The notes beneath the pieces are model-generated. The model saw only the letters and a program-made list of their open reading frames with translations. It did no database searches and was not told the origin of the DNA. The position numbers were made by a program, and so were the translations under genes. DNA of 64,000 nt, taken from assembly GCA_010093605.1 (NCBI GenBank), contig MU004186.1, positions 451,765-515,764 on the forward strand, in the 5' to 3' direction. The first letter of the stretch is position 1, and every line of letters starts with the position of its first letter. Source of the stretch: Lophium mytilinum (taxonomy: Eukaryota; Ascomycota; Dothideomycetes; Mytilinidiales; Mytilinidiaceae). Positions 47,851-59,960 of the stretch are shown piece after piece.

Positions 47851-48481
47851 TCAACTCTTAGCCTTCTTCGACGAACCCTCTTGTGCCTCTTGTGCATCGT
47901 CCGCACTCCGCTTCGCACTCTGTCTAGCACTCTTCCGCGTACCCTCCGCTTTCGGTTTCTCCTTCGCTGCAGTCTTCTTCCCGGCCTCAGTTTTCTTAGC
48001 CGCATTCGACTTCGAACCGCTCTTCTTCGCAGCAGAATTCGCTTTCGGCTTCTCCTTAGGCGTTGCGTTTTCCTTCCCTCCCTCTTCCTCACTTTTCTCA
48101 GCACCCTCGTCCGCCTTGCCCTTCTTCAGCTCGGCATCCTTCTTCTTATCAGTCTTGTGCTGTGGCGCGCCTGACTTCGGTTCATTCTTCGAGCCAGCTT
48201 CGTTCTCGTAGCTGCCGCCTTTCTTCTCGTATTCTTTGGAGAGCTTTGCAGCCTTGATGGCATGTCAGACCAGTCAAGTCGGATAGGTCAGATGATATAT
48301 GTACTTTCCACGCGCTCCACTGCCCCTTCCCACCGCCATCTTTGTTGGTTTCATTCTTGACGTCTGCAATTATTTAGCGGTTGCACTCATAGTGGAAGCT
48401 CAGGCATCGCGCGATTGACGTACCGTTCTTCACCTTCTCGCGCAGTTGCGGATCGGTGGGCTTTCCTTTGCTTGAAGGCAT
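47851..48481 (-). CDS. conserved lysine-rich fungal protein of unknown function
   Basis: Three exons, 48481-48424, 48363-48305 and 48252-47851 (introns 60 and 52 nt), give 172 residues. The N-terminal part MPSSKGKPTDPQLREKVKN, then VKNETNKDGGGKGQWSAWK and AAKLSKEYEKKGGSYENEAG, is of a kind I recognise from many filamentous fungi without a known function. The remaining 110 residues are rich in Lys, Ala, Glu and Ser with repeated KPKAN/KPKAE motifs and end in KKAKS, suggesting a nuclear protein. It converges on the FAD oxidoreductase. A longer frame in another phase (47709-48104 minus) is a shadow. Confidence 0.85.
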
Positions 48482-49514
48482 ATTACAGTGCTGTGAATTG
48501 GGCTGTTGGGAGTGTGGTCAGATAGTTCGAAGTGGAATTGGCTTGTTTGAGGTTGAGGGATGTGGACGAGGGTACAAGAGGGGAGAGTCAATATCATCAT
48601 GACATCACGACTCCGAAAACACGCTATCACGTGATATGGTCTTGAATGGGTACTGTGGAATGCTGAGTGATTGTTTGGCTGCTTGATTGAAAGAGGGTTT
48701 TAATGTACAATGGCCGTTTGGCTCGGGCTCTAGGTATCGAGGAATTCGTCGGTACGCTTAGTGCTTCGCTAATGCAACTGAAAGCACGAGTGCTAGTAGG
48801 GTGAACTCTACGGAGTAGTCTTAGGTTACATGAAACAGTCAAGTTGTCATAGCCGCCTGAAGTGTCGGATAAGACGGAACTGTGGTGGAACATGTCCATC
48901 AGAGAGCCCTGGAGAAGCTATATGATTGCCTGTGCGGAGACCATACCTGTCGGCGCGGAATCGTTACCGCAGCACCAAGTGCTCGGAACTAAACGACTAC
49001 ACTTGCTAGCGGCCCCATGCCCAGTTACACGTGGCGGACCTGAGCAACGGCTGACGATGCTATTCGCCGAGCGCGGCGTTCAGAAAACGTGATGCTACTT
49101 CATGTTGCACCGGGCAGTACCGTCGTGTCGGGATCCAAAACAGTCCAATCGATCTACCACGACAGCTAGACCACGAGAACATGACGGAGCAGGGAGATAA
49201 GACGCCTGTCACCGATCGTCAGCATCCGCGTGCTGTTTTTCACCGCGCAGGCCCCGGCATGGAATGGTCCCACTTGTCTAGCGCTCCGAAACGAGAATAT
49301 TTGCACACGTGCATGCTCGTTGTTACTGCCAGAACTAGTAATTTACATCAATTTGAAGGTTCCGTAGGGATAGGCCGTGTATCGTTGGCCGTACAATATG
49401 TTTCATGTAAAAGAGGGAACTAGCCTCCATTGAGAAATCCGAGAAGTGTGGTTGAATGTGCTGCTAAATGATGCCTCCTTGGGCAGTCATGCATATTTTC
49501 GGAAGCGGATAATA
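48482..49514. other. intergenic
   Basis: One kilobase between the lysine-rich gene start and the acetyltransferase stop. I see no gene, repeat or RNA gene; frames are short and featureless. Confidence 0.45.
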
Positions 49515-50529
49515 TCAGCATTCCGGGCCTATGAAGCGGTTCCAAGCTCGCCAAAATGCCCACGGGGTCTTTTGAGTTCCAGCGGTCTTTTGGAGAGTCG
49601 AGATTGCGGCGGTTGGGATTGTTCCGATGGGTTGACGTATCCCGATCCAGAGTTCGATGGCTTCAATCTGGTCGGGCTGCTTGCCGCTGCCCAATGAAAC
49701 GACACTATCACGTGGTAGTTGATACGCGTCGATCTGGACCCGCTCTTGCTCCATGAAACCCGCTTTGGCGAACACAGGAACTCCCATTTTGGCGGCGGAT
49801 ACGCCCACCGAGACGCCCTCAATATCAGCAAGGGATGTGCACCACTTGGTAAGGTTCGAGCCATGTCCACGACGCCAATAGGCTGGATGGACTGCCAACG
49901 TAGCCAGCTTCATGCGATGGGCCAGGTATCTGCGTGAAGTGAAAGCGTAAGTGATTGCTGTGGAGAGTGACGTGGGTTCCATTTACTTAGCCTTAGCAGG
50001 AGCGGTAGCTTTTGAGTATAGTTCACCGCCTCTTGAACATTGGTCCCGTTGCAGTGGAGCCTCACTGGAATTTTTCGGCAAAAGATCTGAGACATCTGAG
50101 GTCAGAGCTGCGCTAAGCGGAAATGCACGACAAAAGAAACGATCACTTGCCTGTAGGTTGCAAGCGGCCAGACCAGATTGAGCCGGGCGCAAGGCTGATG
50201 CTCGAAACTCCAGTGATAACAGTCTTGCCGGGTGTGAGTGGGCATGTTGACAAAGTGATGTCGTGCAATGCACCGTAGGCCTTTTGCAGCTCCTGAGGGT
50301 CTTGGGCTTCCTCAGCTACGAGGACTACGGTGTTGGGGTCGTGAATGGCGGCTTCGTACTCGAAAAGATAGCTGGCTACTGTGTCTTCAGGATAGGCCTC
50401 ATGGTGAGGCCTTTGGTACTGGAACACGGGGGAATAGAAGAATCCAGCGGCGGCAACGATGGCTATTCGGGGCAAGTCATCAAGAGTCGCGAGTCTCACT
50501 TTGTCGAGCTGCGGAGCTGTGTAGTCCAT
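49515..50529 (-). CDS. GNAT-type N-acetyltransferase
   Basis: The protein transfers an acetyl group from acetyl-CoA to an amine; the substrate is unknown. Exons 50529-50151, 50095-49987 and 49929-49515 give 300 residues. The first intron (50096-50150) appears to be a GC-AG intron: exon end CTACAG, then GCAAGT, acceptor CTCAG. It is in phase and no GT donor nearby works. The second intron, 49930-49986, is GT-AG. N-terminal part: VRLATLDDLPRIAIVAAAGF, as in fungal GNAT proteins. The acetyl-CoA signature is in the last exon: MKLATLAVHPAYWRRGHGSNL (the Q/RxxGxG/A loop), followed by VSAAKMGVPVFAKAGF. The middle part is more variable, which is usual. Confidence 0.88.
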
Positions 50530-51761
50530 TTGGAAGTTTGAAGGGTGATGGTGCGGCGGGGGAGATGTGGTCGGTTTGTTTGCACGGCGCGGTCACCTAT
50601 TTACTGAAGACGAGTGTTCTGAAGCCCAAGTCACTATCTGTGGCCCAGGACCGTCGATTGGCATACCTTCTCACACTGAGTTGGCAGCTTCGGAGTGGGT
50701 GAAGGGCAATGCCAGCATAGTCACTGCCAATTGGAGGAGAAGGGCACAAGTCGCAGACGGAGGAGAAGGAGGAAGATAAGTATGGATATAGAGATTACTT
50801 ATAGCGGCGATGACCTACAATCGGCACCCGTCCACTGCTCTCGGATAGATAATGCAGCGGGCCGCAGAGACATCTGCTTTTTGGAGGGAAGGTTCCGCGC
50901 CCAGGGGAGGGCAAGACATATCCCATTCAGCGAGCGTAGCCGGGCACGTTTGGGCAGCGCTCGATTGGCTTCGCCGGACGGGCTGGTATCTATCGCGCTG
51001 CAGATGACTCGCATGAGACATGGTCGCTCGGTGCTACAAGCTACAAGGAGTCGGCGCGCTGGAAGATGCGTCGTCGACGAGGTTTGAGGCCGATCGGTGA
51101 AAGACGCCCTCAACCCGGCTACGGAGACAGCTGGGAGCCCTGGCGCCCCTGCATACCTTGGGCGCTGGCTTCACTGAGGGCGCTGCAGTACGGAGGGCAG
51201 CCATGGCGTCGCGCTGGCGCAGGGCGCGACACGCAGAGGGCGCCAGACGGGGCTGACATGGGACTCGCAAATGGGCACGTTGTGTGGTTGCAAGAAGATG
51301 CCGTTCGTACCCCTCAAGGAATCCCCCAAGGACCCCCACGCGGAGACGCCCACAACTCCGTGGGCGACGGCGAAGGGCTCACCGCCTGCCCAGGTGACCC
51401 AGGGGGCGCCGCCAGAGCGACGACAGGCGAGGAAGAGCGACGAAGAACGACGACAGCGTCCCCGAAGCCCTGCTGCTATCCGTGTTAGGCTCAGAGCGCC
51501 CTAGGACAGCGTCGTGCAACCACTGCCCACAAAGCGCCGCAGAGCCGCATCCCATCCCGAGCATCAAGCATCACCATCACGAAGTTGACCCGCCCGGCCT
51601 CAGCGCTGACGGAAGCCCCGACGCACCACCCGCCGTAGCAGAGCCACAGAGCATGCCTATTCAGACTTTTCACCGGCTATACAGGACGCTTCCAACGCTA
51701 GGAGCACTCTGAGCATCCTCCTGCCCCACCGCTCACCCATCTTTCGACCGCTTCGACCGCC
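50530..51761. other. divergent promoter region
   Basis: The acetyltransferase and the Zn2Cys6 factor are transcribed away from this region. It is GC-rich and low in complexity at 51.0-51.6 kb (repeated GGCGCT/GGGCGC words), which creates overlapping open frames without domains. No gene is supported. Confidence 0.45.
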
Positions 51762-54320
51762 ATGACTGCCCACCACTGGCACCCAGCCGCGCCGGGTGCC
51801 CACCAAGAGGGCACTATGCAACTTCCAGTTGACAACTCTCTCGCGTGGTTTGGGCCCCAACAGCCCCAGCCGCTGAACGGTGAGGAGGATCCCAGCCCAT
51901 ATGCCTCGACCCGCCCGCAGCAACCAAGCACAGCACCACTCTACCTGCCACCAGGCGGTCCTGGACTACCTGTCATCCCGTGGGCGCTGTCGTACACAAG
52001 CCATGCTCAAGAGGTACCGGGAACGTCCACGGGACTTGCGTCTTTTCCAATTGACCTGCCAGAACAGACGTTCCAGCAACCCGGCTTCAGTGGAGTCGAG
52101 TACCCAGGCTTCCAAGACGATGGATATGGATTCGGCATGGACTCTACCTACATGCGGAGAGGAGACGATAGCCTTGCCATGTCCGTTGAGACTAGTAGAG
52201 AAATAGAGGTAGATTCTCACCCGTCAAGGACCCGATATCACAATGCTAACCCCCAGCAGCATCACCCCATCAATGCCTTCGAAACACTCCCCTATGCCTC
52301 ACATTCTCCCGATTTCGTGTCACCTACTCACCCCCTGCAACAAGCGCCGTTCCTACGCCAGCAGCAGTATCAGCCGCAGCCGCCCATAAGCAGCCAACCG
52401 GACAATGACACAACTCTCATGCCTACGCAACACTACATTGAGCATTGGAGCCACGCAAATACTGCTGGTGTGCCTGGCCATCTGGCCAACAGTGCAGGTA
52501 GCTTATCTAGCACGTCGTGGGGCATGGTTAGTGGCGTGCCGAGCGCCTCGAACACGCCCATACACGAAAAGTCTTCCGATTCCGATGACCAAGAATGGGT
52601 CAACGTGGATGGCCTTCGATCAAGTCACACAGCGTCTCACTCGCCCTTACAAAAAGTTGAGACAGCCACCTCCTACTCGCCACCATTTTTCCCTCTTCAA
52701 TCACCCGCACAAGCCATCAGCGAGGAACAAACTTCATCAAGACCCAAGCTTCCCAAAGTCGCTTCTTCTTTTACCCAGCGAGCAACAAAATCCAAAGTTT
52801 GTAAACGTAAAGGCAAGATGAGTGATGAGGGCCGCGCTAAGGCTGCTGAGATGCGGAAGAATGGGCCGTGTATTCGTTGCAGGCTGTACAAACTTGGGGT
52901 ATGGTGCAGCCTTCCAGTGCGCCCGATTTTCTTACTGACGAGCGTAGTGTGACGGCAACAATCCCTGCAAACGATGCTTGAAGGTCACCGACAGCGCCCG
53001 CTCTTTTTTGGAGCCATGCTCGAGGGCGAATTTGGACTCTGTCAGTCTTGTTCGACACAGTAAGGCCTGCTCTTTAACTTTATTTTATCTCAGCTGACGT
53101 TATATGCAAGGCAACGGGCGGTTCAATCAAGTCAACGTTACCTACAAGAACTATCGCTGGATCAACGTGGACGACAGGTGCCTTAAAATGGATATCCAAT
53201 GGAATCTGCCCGGCTCCATTCCAATTCGAGGGTCCAGAATTCCTGTCCATTTCCGCAATTATCTAGAAGACCCGTCAGATGACTTGAATACCACTACATA
53301 CCACTGGCAAGTAGGGGGAAGCCCTAAGAAAATCAAGCTGCCGCCATATGCCATATACGATACCGGATCGTTAGTGAACGACGTCGAGACCTTTATCGCC
53401 GATAACCAGTTAGAAATGGAAAGCTGGATCATCAATCGTTCGCACAGCGACCCTTTGGCGACGATTACTTATGAAGAAGCAATGAGGTATCGTTCAAATC
53501 CCGGAAGCTCCATGATCGCGATGGCTCTCCAAATGCAGTGTGGTGCAATCATGTCCCAGGGCTTCGGCTCTGCAATGAATGGGGATATTGACGATATTGA
53601 CAATGTTGATTACCGCCAATTCGGGGAATGTGGCTACTCTGCATACGATAGGAACCTTGATCGACCAATCCCGCAGGCAATGGGTCACCAATTGGATGTT
53701 GCTATTCTCAAGTACATCAACAAGGTGCAGAAAGATCTCCTAAAAGAGATTCGAAGGAAGATATTTCAACCTGGCATCAAGCCGTGGTACGAGCTGTTCC
53801 TGACGTTTTTCATCTTGCTCTCCAACCTTGAGTACATTCATGATGGAGCATTAGGATACCTCAAATCCAAAAGGAGGACGGTAAGCGTCCCTCGCTATTT
53901 CCGGCTCTTGTTTCGCAGTATTGACTAACAGCTATGCAGATGCTCGAAAGTCAGGTCAGCTATGTGGTGAAGAGTCAGGTACAGGAGTGGGAATTTTCTG
54001 CTGGAGTTATGCTTCAACATTTCCGCTGCGTACTACGAGGCTTCTTGCCTTTTCAGTTGGCGCGCGACAACCTTGATGAGCTCATTCGTCAGGCAGAGCT
54101 TGATTCGACTTCTGCTCACTATGTCACAGAAGTCGTGCGTGTACTGGATCTGCAGCGTAAGTCTTGCCTCCTATCCTTCGACCATGCTTATCACTAGGTT
54201 CAACAGTACTAACCGCGACCAGGTGAAACCTTCGCCGAGAAGCTTGAAACGTCACCAACTACTGATATCAATATATCAGCCAAATGGATCCCACAGCTCT
54301 TCAACGAGGCATATGCTTGA
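51762..54320 (+). CDS. Zn2Cys6-type transcription factor with internal zinc cluster
   Basis: Exons 51762-52898, 52948-53059, 53111-53880, 53940-54156 and 54223-54320, with in-phase introns of 49-66 nt, give 777 residues. The first 360 residues are low-complexity, rich in Pro, Gln and Ser (activation-like). The zinc cluster lies near residue 370 and is split by the first intron: CIRCRLYKLG, then CDGNNPCKRC, then a longer loop (13 residues) to the last Cys in FLEPCSRANLD. A basic stretch (KSKVCKRKGKMSDEGRAKAAEMRKNG) precedes it. A conserved-looking region of unknown fold follows (VNVTYKNYRWINVDDRCLKMD; HFRNYLEDPSDD). This is the usual architecture of a large group of fungal C6 proteins with a central cluster. 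Targets are unknown; it could regulate the neighbouring oxidoreductase genes. Confidence 0.9.
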
Positions 54321-54675
54321 TCAGGAACCTTTCACGATTCAATTTTGTCGTCAAATCTCAGCGAGCTCCATCACCGAATGGCATGGAGACTATATGAGAC
54401 TCTCTAGGGCGATCTGTTTAGGGATGTAGAGCGACATCCAGTCTGCTAGATGAGAGTCGACGTCACTTGCATGCGATCAATACATCGAATAGAAAATCTG
54501 TCAGGTTGTCAAATTAGGATGATTACTAAGCGAAGTACAAGAGTAAGTTCAAACGTTCGTAAAAGTCGTCAAGAAAAGCTATGTAACGTCCAAGTAACTG
54601 ATCCAAATAGCCAAGCCGTGGGGATATCAAGCATCAGATAGCCACCATGTACGTCAATTGCAACTCGTGGTCGTT
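54321..54675. other. short convergent intergenic region
   Basis: This lies between the stops of the C6 factor and the TauD-type gene. It contains no structure I can identify. Confidence 0.4.
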
Positions 54676-56179
54676 TCACCCGTGGCTCTCACGACCTGTG
54701 ATCTTCCGCCAGGGGTCCATATCGAGGATTGGAAGATTCTGTTCCCGACCCAACGCGAAGGGGTCTTCGAATTTTGGAAGATATCCGCGAGGTTTTCTCC
54801 ACGCGTTTTCAGGATCCCTGAGAAACATTCGCAGCAGGTGTCTTGCACTTCTGCCCTGGGATGGCTTTACACTGTAAGCTGAACGAGCATGCATGACGCT
54901 CAGATTATGGATGAATTGAATGTCTCCGTTTCGGCGATCGAGTCTTGTGCCGAAGCGGCGGGCTAGGCCTTCGACAACCTCTAGCGCGTACGTCTGATCC
55001 GTGGAAAGTGGTGGCATCGACTTTGACCTTGGAATCTTTGGACTTCCGAGCAGTGGCGCTTTCACAAGCTGGCAGATTGGCTTGCCTTCTGCCAGGAACA
55101 TTGCTGGCCCAAGCTCGAGATAAGGTTGCTTATGGATACTGTTCGATTCGACTTGTCAGTTTTCATTCCTAGAATTTATTGCTCGAGTGTACCTACGGAT
55201 GTTTCAACTCGAAGGGCCAATTTGCTGCCGCAAGAGTCTCCAACGCATCTGGCGCAACATCCAAGAGCTCGTTGTATATGCGACAGAAGCTTGCGACGAA
55301 CTGGTCACCGCCGCCGACACTGGAGCCGTCATTCCGTACATACAATGCTAGTACGTCTCCGGAGAACCTATCGGCGTGGAAGTCCTAATGTCTCATGGAT
55401 CAGCAACTGCTCTGAACTTCATTATTGCGCACGGACATACCATTGCTGTTGGGAGCTTTGATCCTGCCAGGCCCAGCTCCCGTGCCCAGTCGGGAACTTT
55501 GTCCCGAGTTGCGTCTCGAATGTGACCTAAATTATCAGCATACTGTCCCGACCATTCCATACAACGGTGAAAGCTCACTTAATGTTTGGTCGGCGAAAGA
55601 GTCTGTCGCCCTCTCAGGACACACATGAGAGGACACCCCGGCGAAAGCTATCACAGCTTCTTCGTCGTTGAAACCCGCTGCGTGCAAGCCTCGGACTACA
55701 ACCACGCCTCGACCATTGTGGATCTCGTTGCTTAAAGAACTCAACTTCTTGGCCAGCCCCAATTGTAATGGAAACGTTTCCTTGTCGATCCGACCCCGTG
55801 GCAAGCCGAGCACTATATGCTGTTAGCAATTCAACGGCCAATGCACATGGCACTCTCAACATCTCCAATCTGAAGTACGAGTGCGGTCTTCCAGAGTAGT
55901 CAATCTTGATTTTGGAGTAGTTCGCAATATCATAGCGTACGTCGGTCCGGTTGAGTTTCTCTTACATTTGAAAGAAATGACTGCTGCCCTGATATTCTCC
56001 ATCTCGTCCGCTTCTAGCTCCATAACATATTCTTCGGGTGTGAGTTCACTGCCATCCCACGCCGAACGACCGGTGACGGCCGGGGGAAGCGTGTCCGGTT
56101 GCGATTGAATCGACGTCGAGGAGGCGTGAGAGCGCAAGCTCTCCAAAGAAGGTCTCTCACTTAAGCTCGAGTCAGACAT
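54676..56179 (-). CDS. TauD/TfdA-family Fe(II)/2-oxoglutarate dioxygenase
   Basis: Enzymes of this family couple oxidation of a substrate to decarboxylation of 2-oxoglutarate. Exons 56179-55966, 55812-55579, 55526-55441, 55384-55197 and 55138-54676 join in phase to 394 residues; the first intron is 153 nt and the others 52-58 nt. Seen: EIHNGRGVVVVRGLHAAGF, GHIRD-like SHIRDATRD, the iron pair in DFHADRFSGDVLAL (HxD), the distal His in QFIHNLSVMHARSAY and the 2-oxoglutarate arginine region RHLLRMFLRDPENAW. All iron ligands are present. The N-terminal 50 residues are Ser-rich. It faces the Zn2Cys6 factor tail to tail. The substrate (sulfonate, amino acid derivative or secondary metabolite) cannot be told. 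Confidence 0.9.
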
Positions 56180-59100
56180 GGTCGCTTAAGAGAGTGGATA
56201 TTTGGAAGCTTATGAGACTAGTAGCCCAGGAGGTGGAAACGTTGGTTGCAAGCGAAACACCACAACTAGCCCTTCCATGGCCAAGTCTATATGTGCTCAG
56301 GCGATGCTCCTCCATGCGGACCGATAACCTGACTGGCCGACAGAGCCTCAAGTCGCGGAAGTCGAGCCGTCTCAGCACACCACTGAGAAAACGGTATGTT
56401 CCAATTTCTGTGCCACAACCAGGGATCGCATCCAATATGGCGTTTGGCCCGTCACTAGCCGTCAGCTGATGCTGCAGCGACGCGCTTTCCGGCAGATTAC
56501 TCGGTTGCGTTGATTGTTTTTTCTTTCTCTATTCGTTATCCAGTTATGTTCAGCAAGGATAGCTATCGCAGCACTTGATACGCATATCATCGATACCGCC
56601 CACTAGCTCCGATTTCCGGTTCCACCAACACGTTATCACTGTCGTTTTGATATACCCGTCCATAGACCAGCCTCCATTGACCCACATGTTCTTTTCTTGC
56701 TGCAAGATCGCCGCGGAGCCCTGGCTTACTGCTGGCTGGCTGCCGATGGAGCTGCCTCGGTCTCTCTTTCATGATGCAGGGCGAGGTCTGGCTGGTGCGC
56801 TTGCAGCCTGACAGCTTTAGGCCGGCGTTGGAAGCGTGGCTGCTACTGATTGCGTGGGCCGGGCATCGCTGGCAGCCTTATATCAAACCACGCACCCTTG
56901 TGCCCTCCCGAGCACTGGCAATCGGCGGCGATCAAGGCGTTTTCCAGCGAGGTGGTCCTGATCTGGGGTTCCTCGATGTCCAGCTCAGCACGAGCTCCGG
57001 CAGACCAGGCAGCTCGCCGCGCACGTCTTGGACAGGCCATGGAAGGTGGCATCGGTTAGGTCCAGCAGCTGCTGAAGCCCCGCTGTGGCAGCTCAGCAGC
57101 AGCCAATGCATCATGCCTTGCCTAGATCGTCGCGCGTCCGGCGCTTGCTAGCATGATGCACGCCTGCATACCCATGTGCAGCCGTTTTCCTCGTTGCTCT
57201 GTTTCCCACCATCCCGCGTGGGGTCTGCCACTGCTCCCCAATACCAAGGAAGCCCTCACACTCCTCGGATCCAGCTCCACGATGATAAGGCGGTGCACTT
57301 CTCAGTCTGACATACATAGGGCTGTCAACTGCCTAGTCAGCCTCGATATTCCTGGCTGCTGATTGATCCCGGCTCGTTCCCCACCACGAGTAATGTGCAT
57401 AAAGTCAAACCTCTCATTGGACGATCCACCGAAATTGTTGGAAAAGCCTTCCTCTTTGTCCAATTGGCTGCGATTATCACCGTCGCGTCGACGAATCCGG
57501 CCACACTCCGAAAAGTCGACATCCTTTCCTTCTCCTCCAAAGACTGTCGGCACCACCTTCCACTACTACTGGCTATGTCCACGCACTGGAGCGATACCGC
57601 CTCATTCCGGGATTGTCCAGCGGGTTATTCTCCGCTCTACAGCTGCAGTACACCATCACGAAGCACCCATGTGGAGCCGATCACCTTGCATGCTGTCATG
57701 CTGGACCATCAGCATTGCATTATCCCGGACAGGGACCTGTCTCTAGCCTATGTGGACTTCAAGCTTCTCAGAAACACTAGAGCTTTAGCCTGCGCGATAG
57801 TTTCCTGTTGCTGCACCACTCGGCTCAGCTCGCCACCAACTCGCTCTCACGACAATCCTCTAGTGCGCTGTCAAATGGCCACCATCGTCGCCACAACGGG
57901 GCCAATCCCGAAGGTCCCATACGGCCAACGACCTCTGCCCTCACCTCACCTGCACCGCCCATCACATCCTCAACTCAAACACTCACCGAAGACCCCTGTC
58001 CTCCCCAATGCGCGCTGTCGTGCATGGGCTTTGACAGATGCCGCGCAGACTACTTTTCCCCCGGCCGGCTCGGATGCGTATTCCCGCCCTAGCAGCGCAT
58101 TCCAAAGTCCCGTAGCTGGCAACTCGCGCCTAAATCAAAAACCCGCCAAGCCCCCGTGCCGCGCCCCACGTTGTTCTTCCAGGCCACTGGGAGCGTTCCG
58201 TCGTCCCGTCCCGCGTCGCGCGCCGATACCGACCGAGGCTCTCCGTCCCGGCCCACACCTCGTCTCGTCGTACCTTGAATACGGCTGCGAGACCCCGTCT
58301 CGTGTTTGACAGGCGACGGTGCGGCGAGTGATGCTGGTGGGCTGCGGGAAGCCCGATGCGGACGGGGGCCAAGGGCGCGGATTGGCGCGGCGCGGTGGCT
58401 GTGAGCATGATGATGGCCAGAGCGAGGGTGTGTGTGAGGGGTGGTGGACTCGCCGTCGCAGATGACGACGGTCGGGTGTGTGGGTGAGGCGTGAGTGCTG
58501 GCAGGTGAGCCTGTCGTGGAGAGAGTGAGGCGGGATGCGGAGACGAATCCGGCCGCTCTTGCACTACCCACAAAACGACGGTCTGAGCTGAGCGGCCGCC
58601 GTGGCTGTATTGGTAATCCATTTGAATGTGCGGATGGCGGACCAGCCTGGTTTGCTGGATCGGTGCGTTGGTCGTTGTTGGTTGGAGGAACCACTTATAT
58701 TTTGAGGATATATTGGCCAATCGGGGGCTCGGCTTCTCCGCGGACGCGGGCCTGTGGGAGTTCGGGCCGGGAGACGAGGGCGGGTAGGCTGTGGCCAGTG
58801 GACTGGCGCTGTTAGTGTAGATCTGGGTGAGGGGAGGGAGATGGCACGACCGGGTTGGTGGGATTAACGGGCCGATGAGACAGCGAGCTTCAGGCTATGT
58901 TAAAGGAACGGTTTGGCAAAATAGGTCTCTTTCGTTGACTCTATCTCAGTTTGAATCTAGTTTGCGAGTATTTGCTATTTTCCCTGTTCAAATTAGAGCC
59001 CTGGTCGAACAAAAATCTCTGCGGAATACCCCTGAGTGCGGGTTTACATGTCGTGTGTTTCGAAACCCAGGCGAAACACTCCAGCCGAGCATACTTCTCA

Positions 59101-59440
59101 CGTCGATATTCCATCCTATCTATGTTTCTAAACCTCTAGCCATTATTCATATGAGACAGTAGCGATGATGAACCTTTTATATTGCCCACCTAACTCTAAT
59201 TCTCATAACTCATCGTCTCCACTAACTCTCAGCCCCATCTCATCCCTCCCAAGGAATCTCTAACCCCATCCGAATTTTCTTGCAAAACGCGACCGACAGC
59301 TGGAGAGAGCTTCTCTTCTCGTCGGGAAAGTGCTACGCCTGCCTCAGCAACCAGAATAGTCTTACTGAAAGCGCTTTCGTACAGCGAGCAAACGAACACC
59401 CTCCTGGCTGAGTACCGGCTGTGCGACTTTCCTTCCCGCA
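56180..59440. other. gene-poor region
   Basis: These 3.3 kb hold many overlapping frames of 60-300 codons, the longest at 57395-58309 (+), but none has a domain, signal peptide, plausible splice partners or conserved motif. The sequence at 58.1-58.8 kb is GC-rich with high C on one strand. I see no gene or RNA. Confidence 0.5.
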
Positions 59441-59499
59441 AAATGGAAGAGCGCCTGGAAAAACGCCCTCGGCACTGTCAGGGTATGTTCTTTATCACT

Positions 59500-59960
59500 C
59501 TTATAACTTCTTTTACTCCTAATACTCTCAATACTCCCAATACTCTTAATACTCCCAATACTCCCAATACTGCCATTACTCCCAATACTGCCATTACTCC
59601 CAATACTGCCATTACTCCCAATACTGCCATTACTCCCAATACTGACATTACTCCTATTACTCCTATTACTCCTATTGCTACTATTACTTCTATTACTTGT
59701 ACTACTACTATTACCCCTATTACTGCCTTTACTGCCTTTATTTACTTCATTAACTTTATTTACTTCATTTACTTTATTTACTTTATTTACTTTATTTACT
59801 TCATTTACTTTATTTACTTCATTTACTTCATTTACTTTATTAACTTTATTTACTTCATTTACTTCATTTACTTCATTTACTTCATTTACTTCATTTACTT
59901 CATTTACTTCATTTACTTCATTTACTTCATTTACTTCATTTACTTCACTAACTTCACTAC
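59500..59960 (+). repeat. G-poor minisatellite: 18-bp and 9-bp tandem units
   Basis: From about 59510 the plus strand consists almost only of A, C and T. Near 59570-59650 an 18-bp unit (ATTACTCCCAATACTGCC) repeats about four times. From about 59745 to 59950 a 9-bp unit (TTTACTTCA or TTTACTTTA) repeats about 20 times. Both lengths are multiples of three, so a 216-codon frame (59443-60093) stays open with a FIY repeat, but this is a product of the repeat, not a protein gene. Confidence 0.92.

Noticed and set aside
57395-58309. 304-codon plus-strand frame in the gene desert
   Set aside because: No conserved motif, overlapping alternative frames, and composition unlike neighbouring genes.
58089-58720. 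Two overlapping minus-strand frames of about 200 codons rich in Pro, His, Thr and Arg
   Set aside because: Low-complexity translations in two phases of the same GC-rich DNA; no sign of selection on either.
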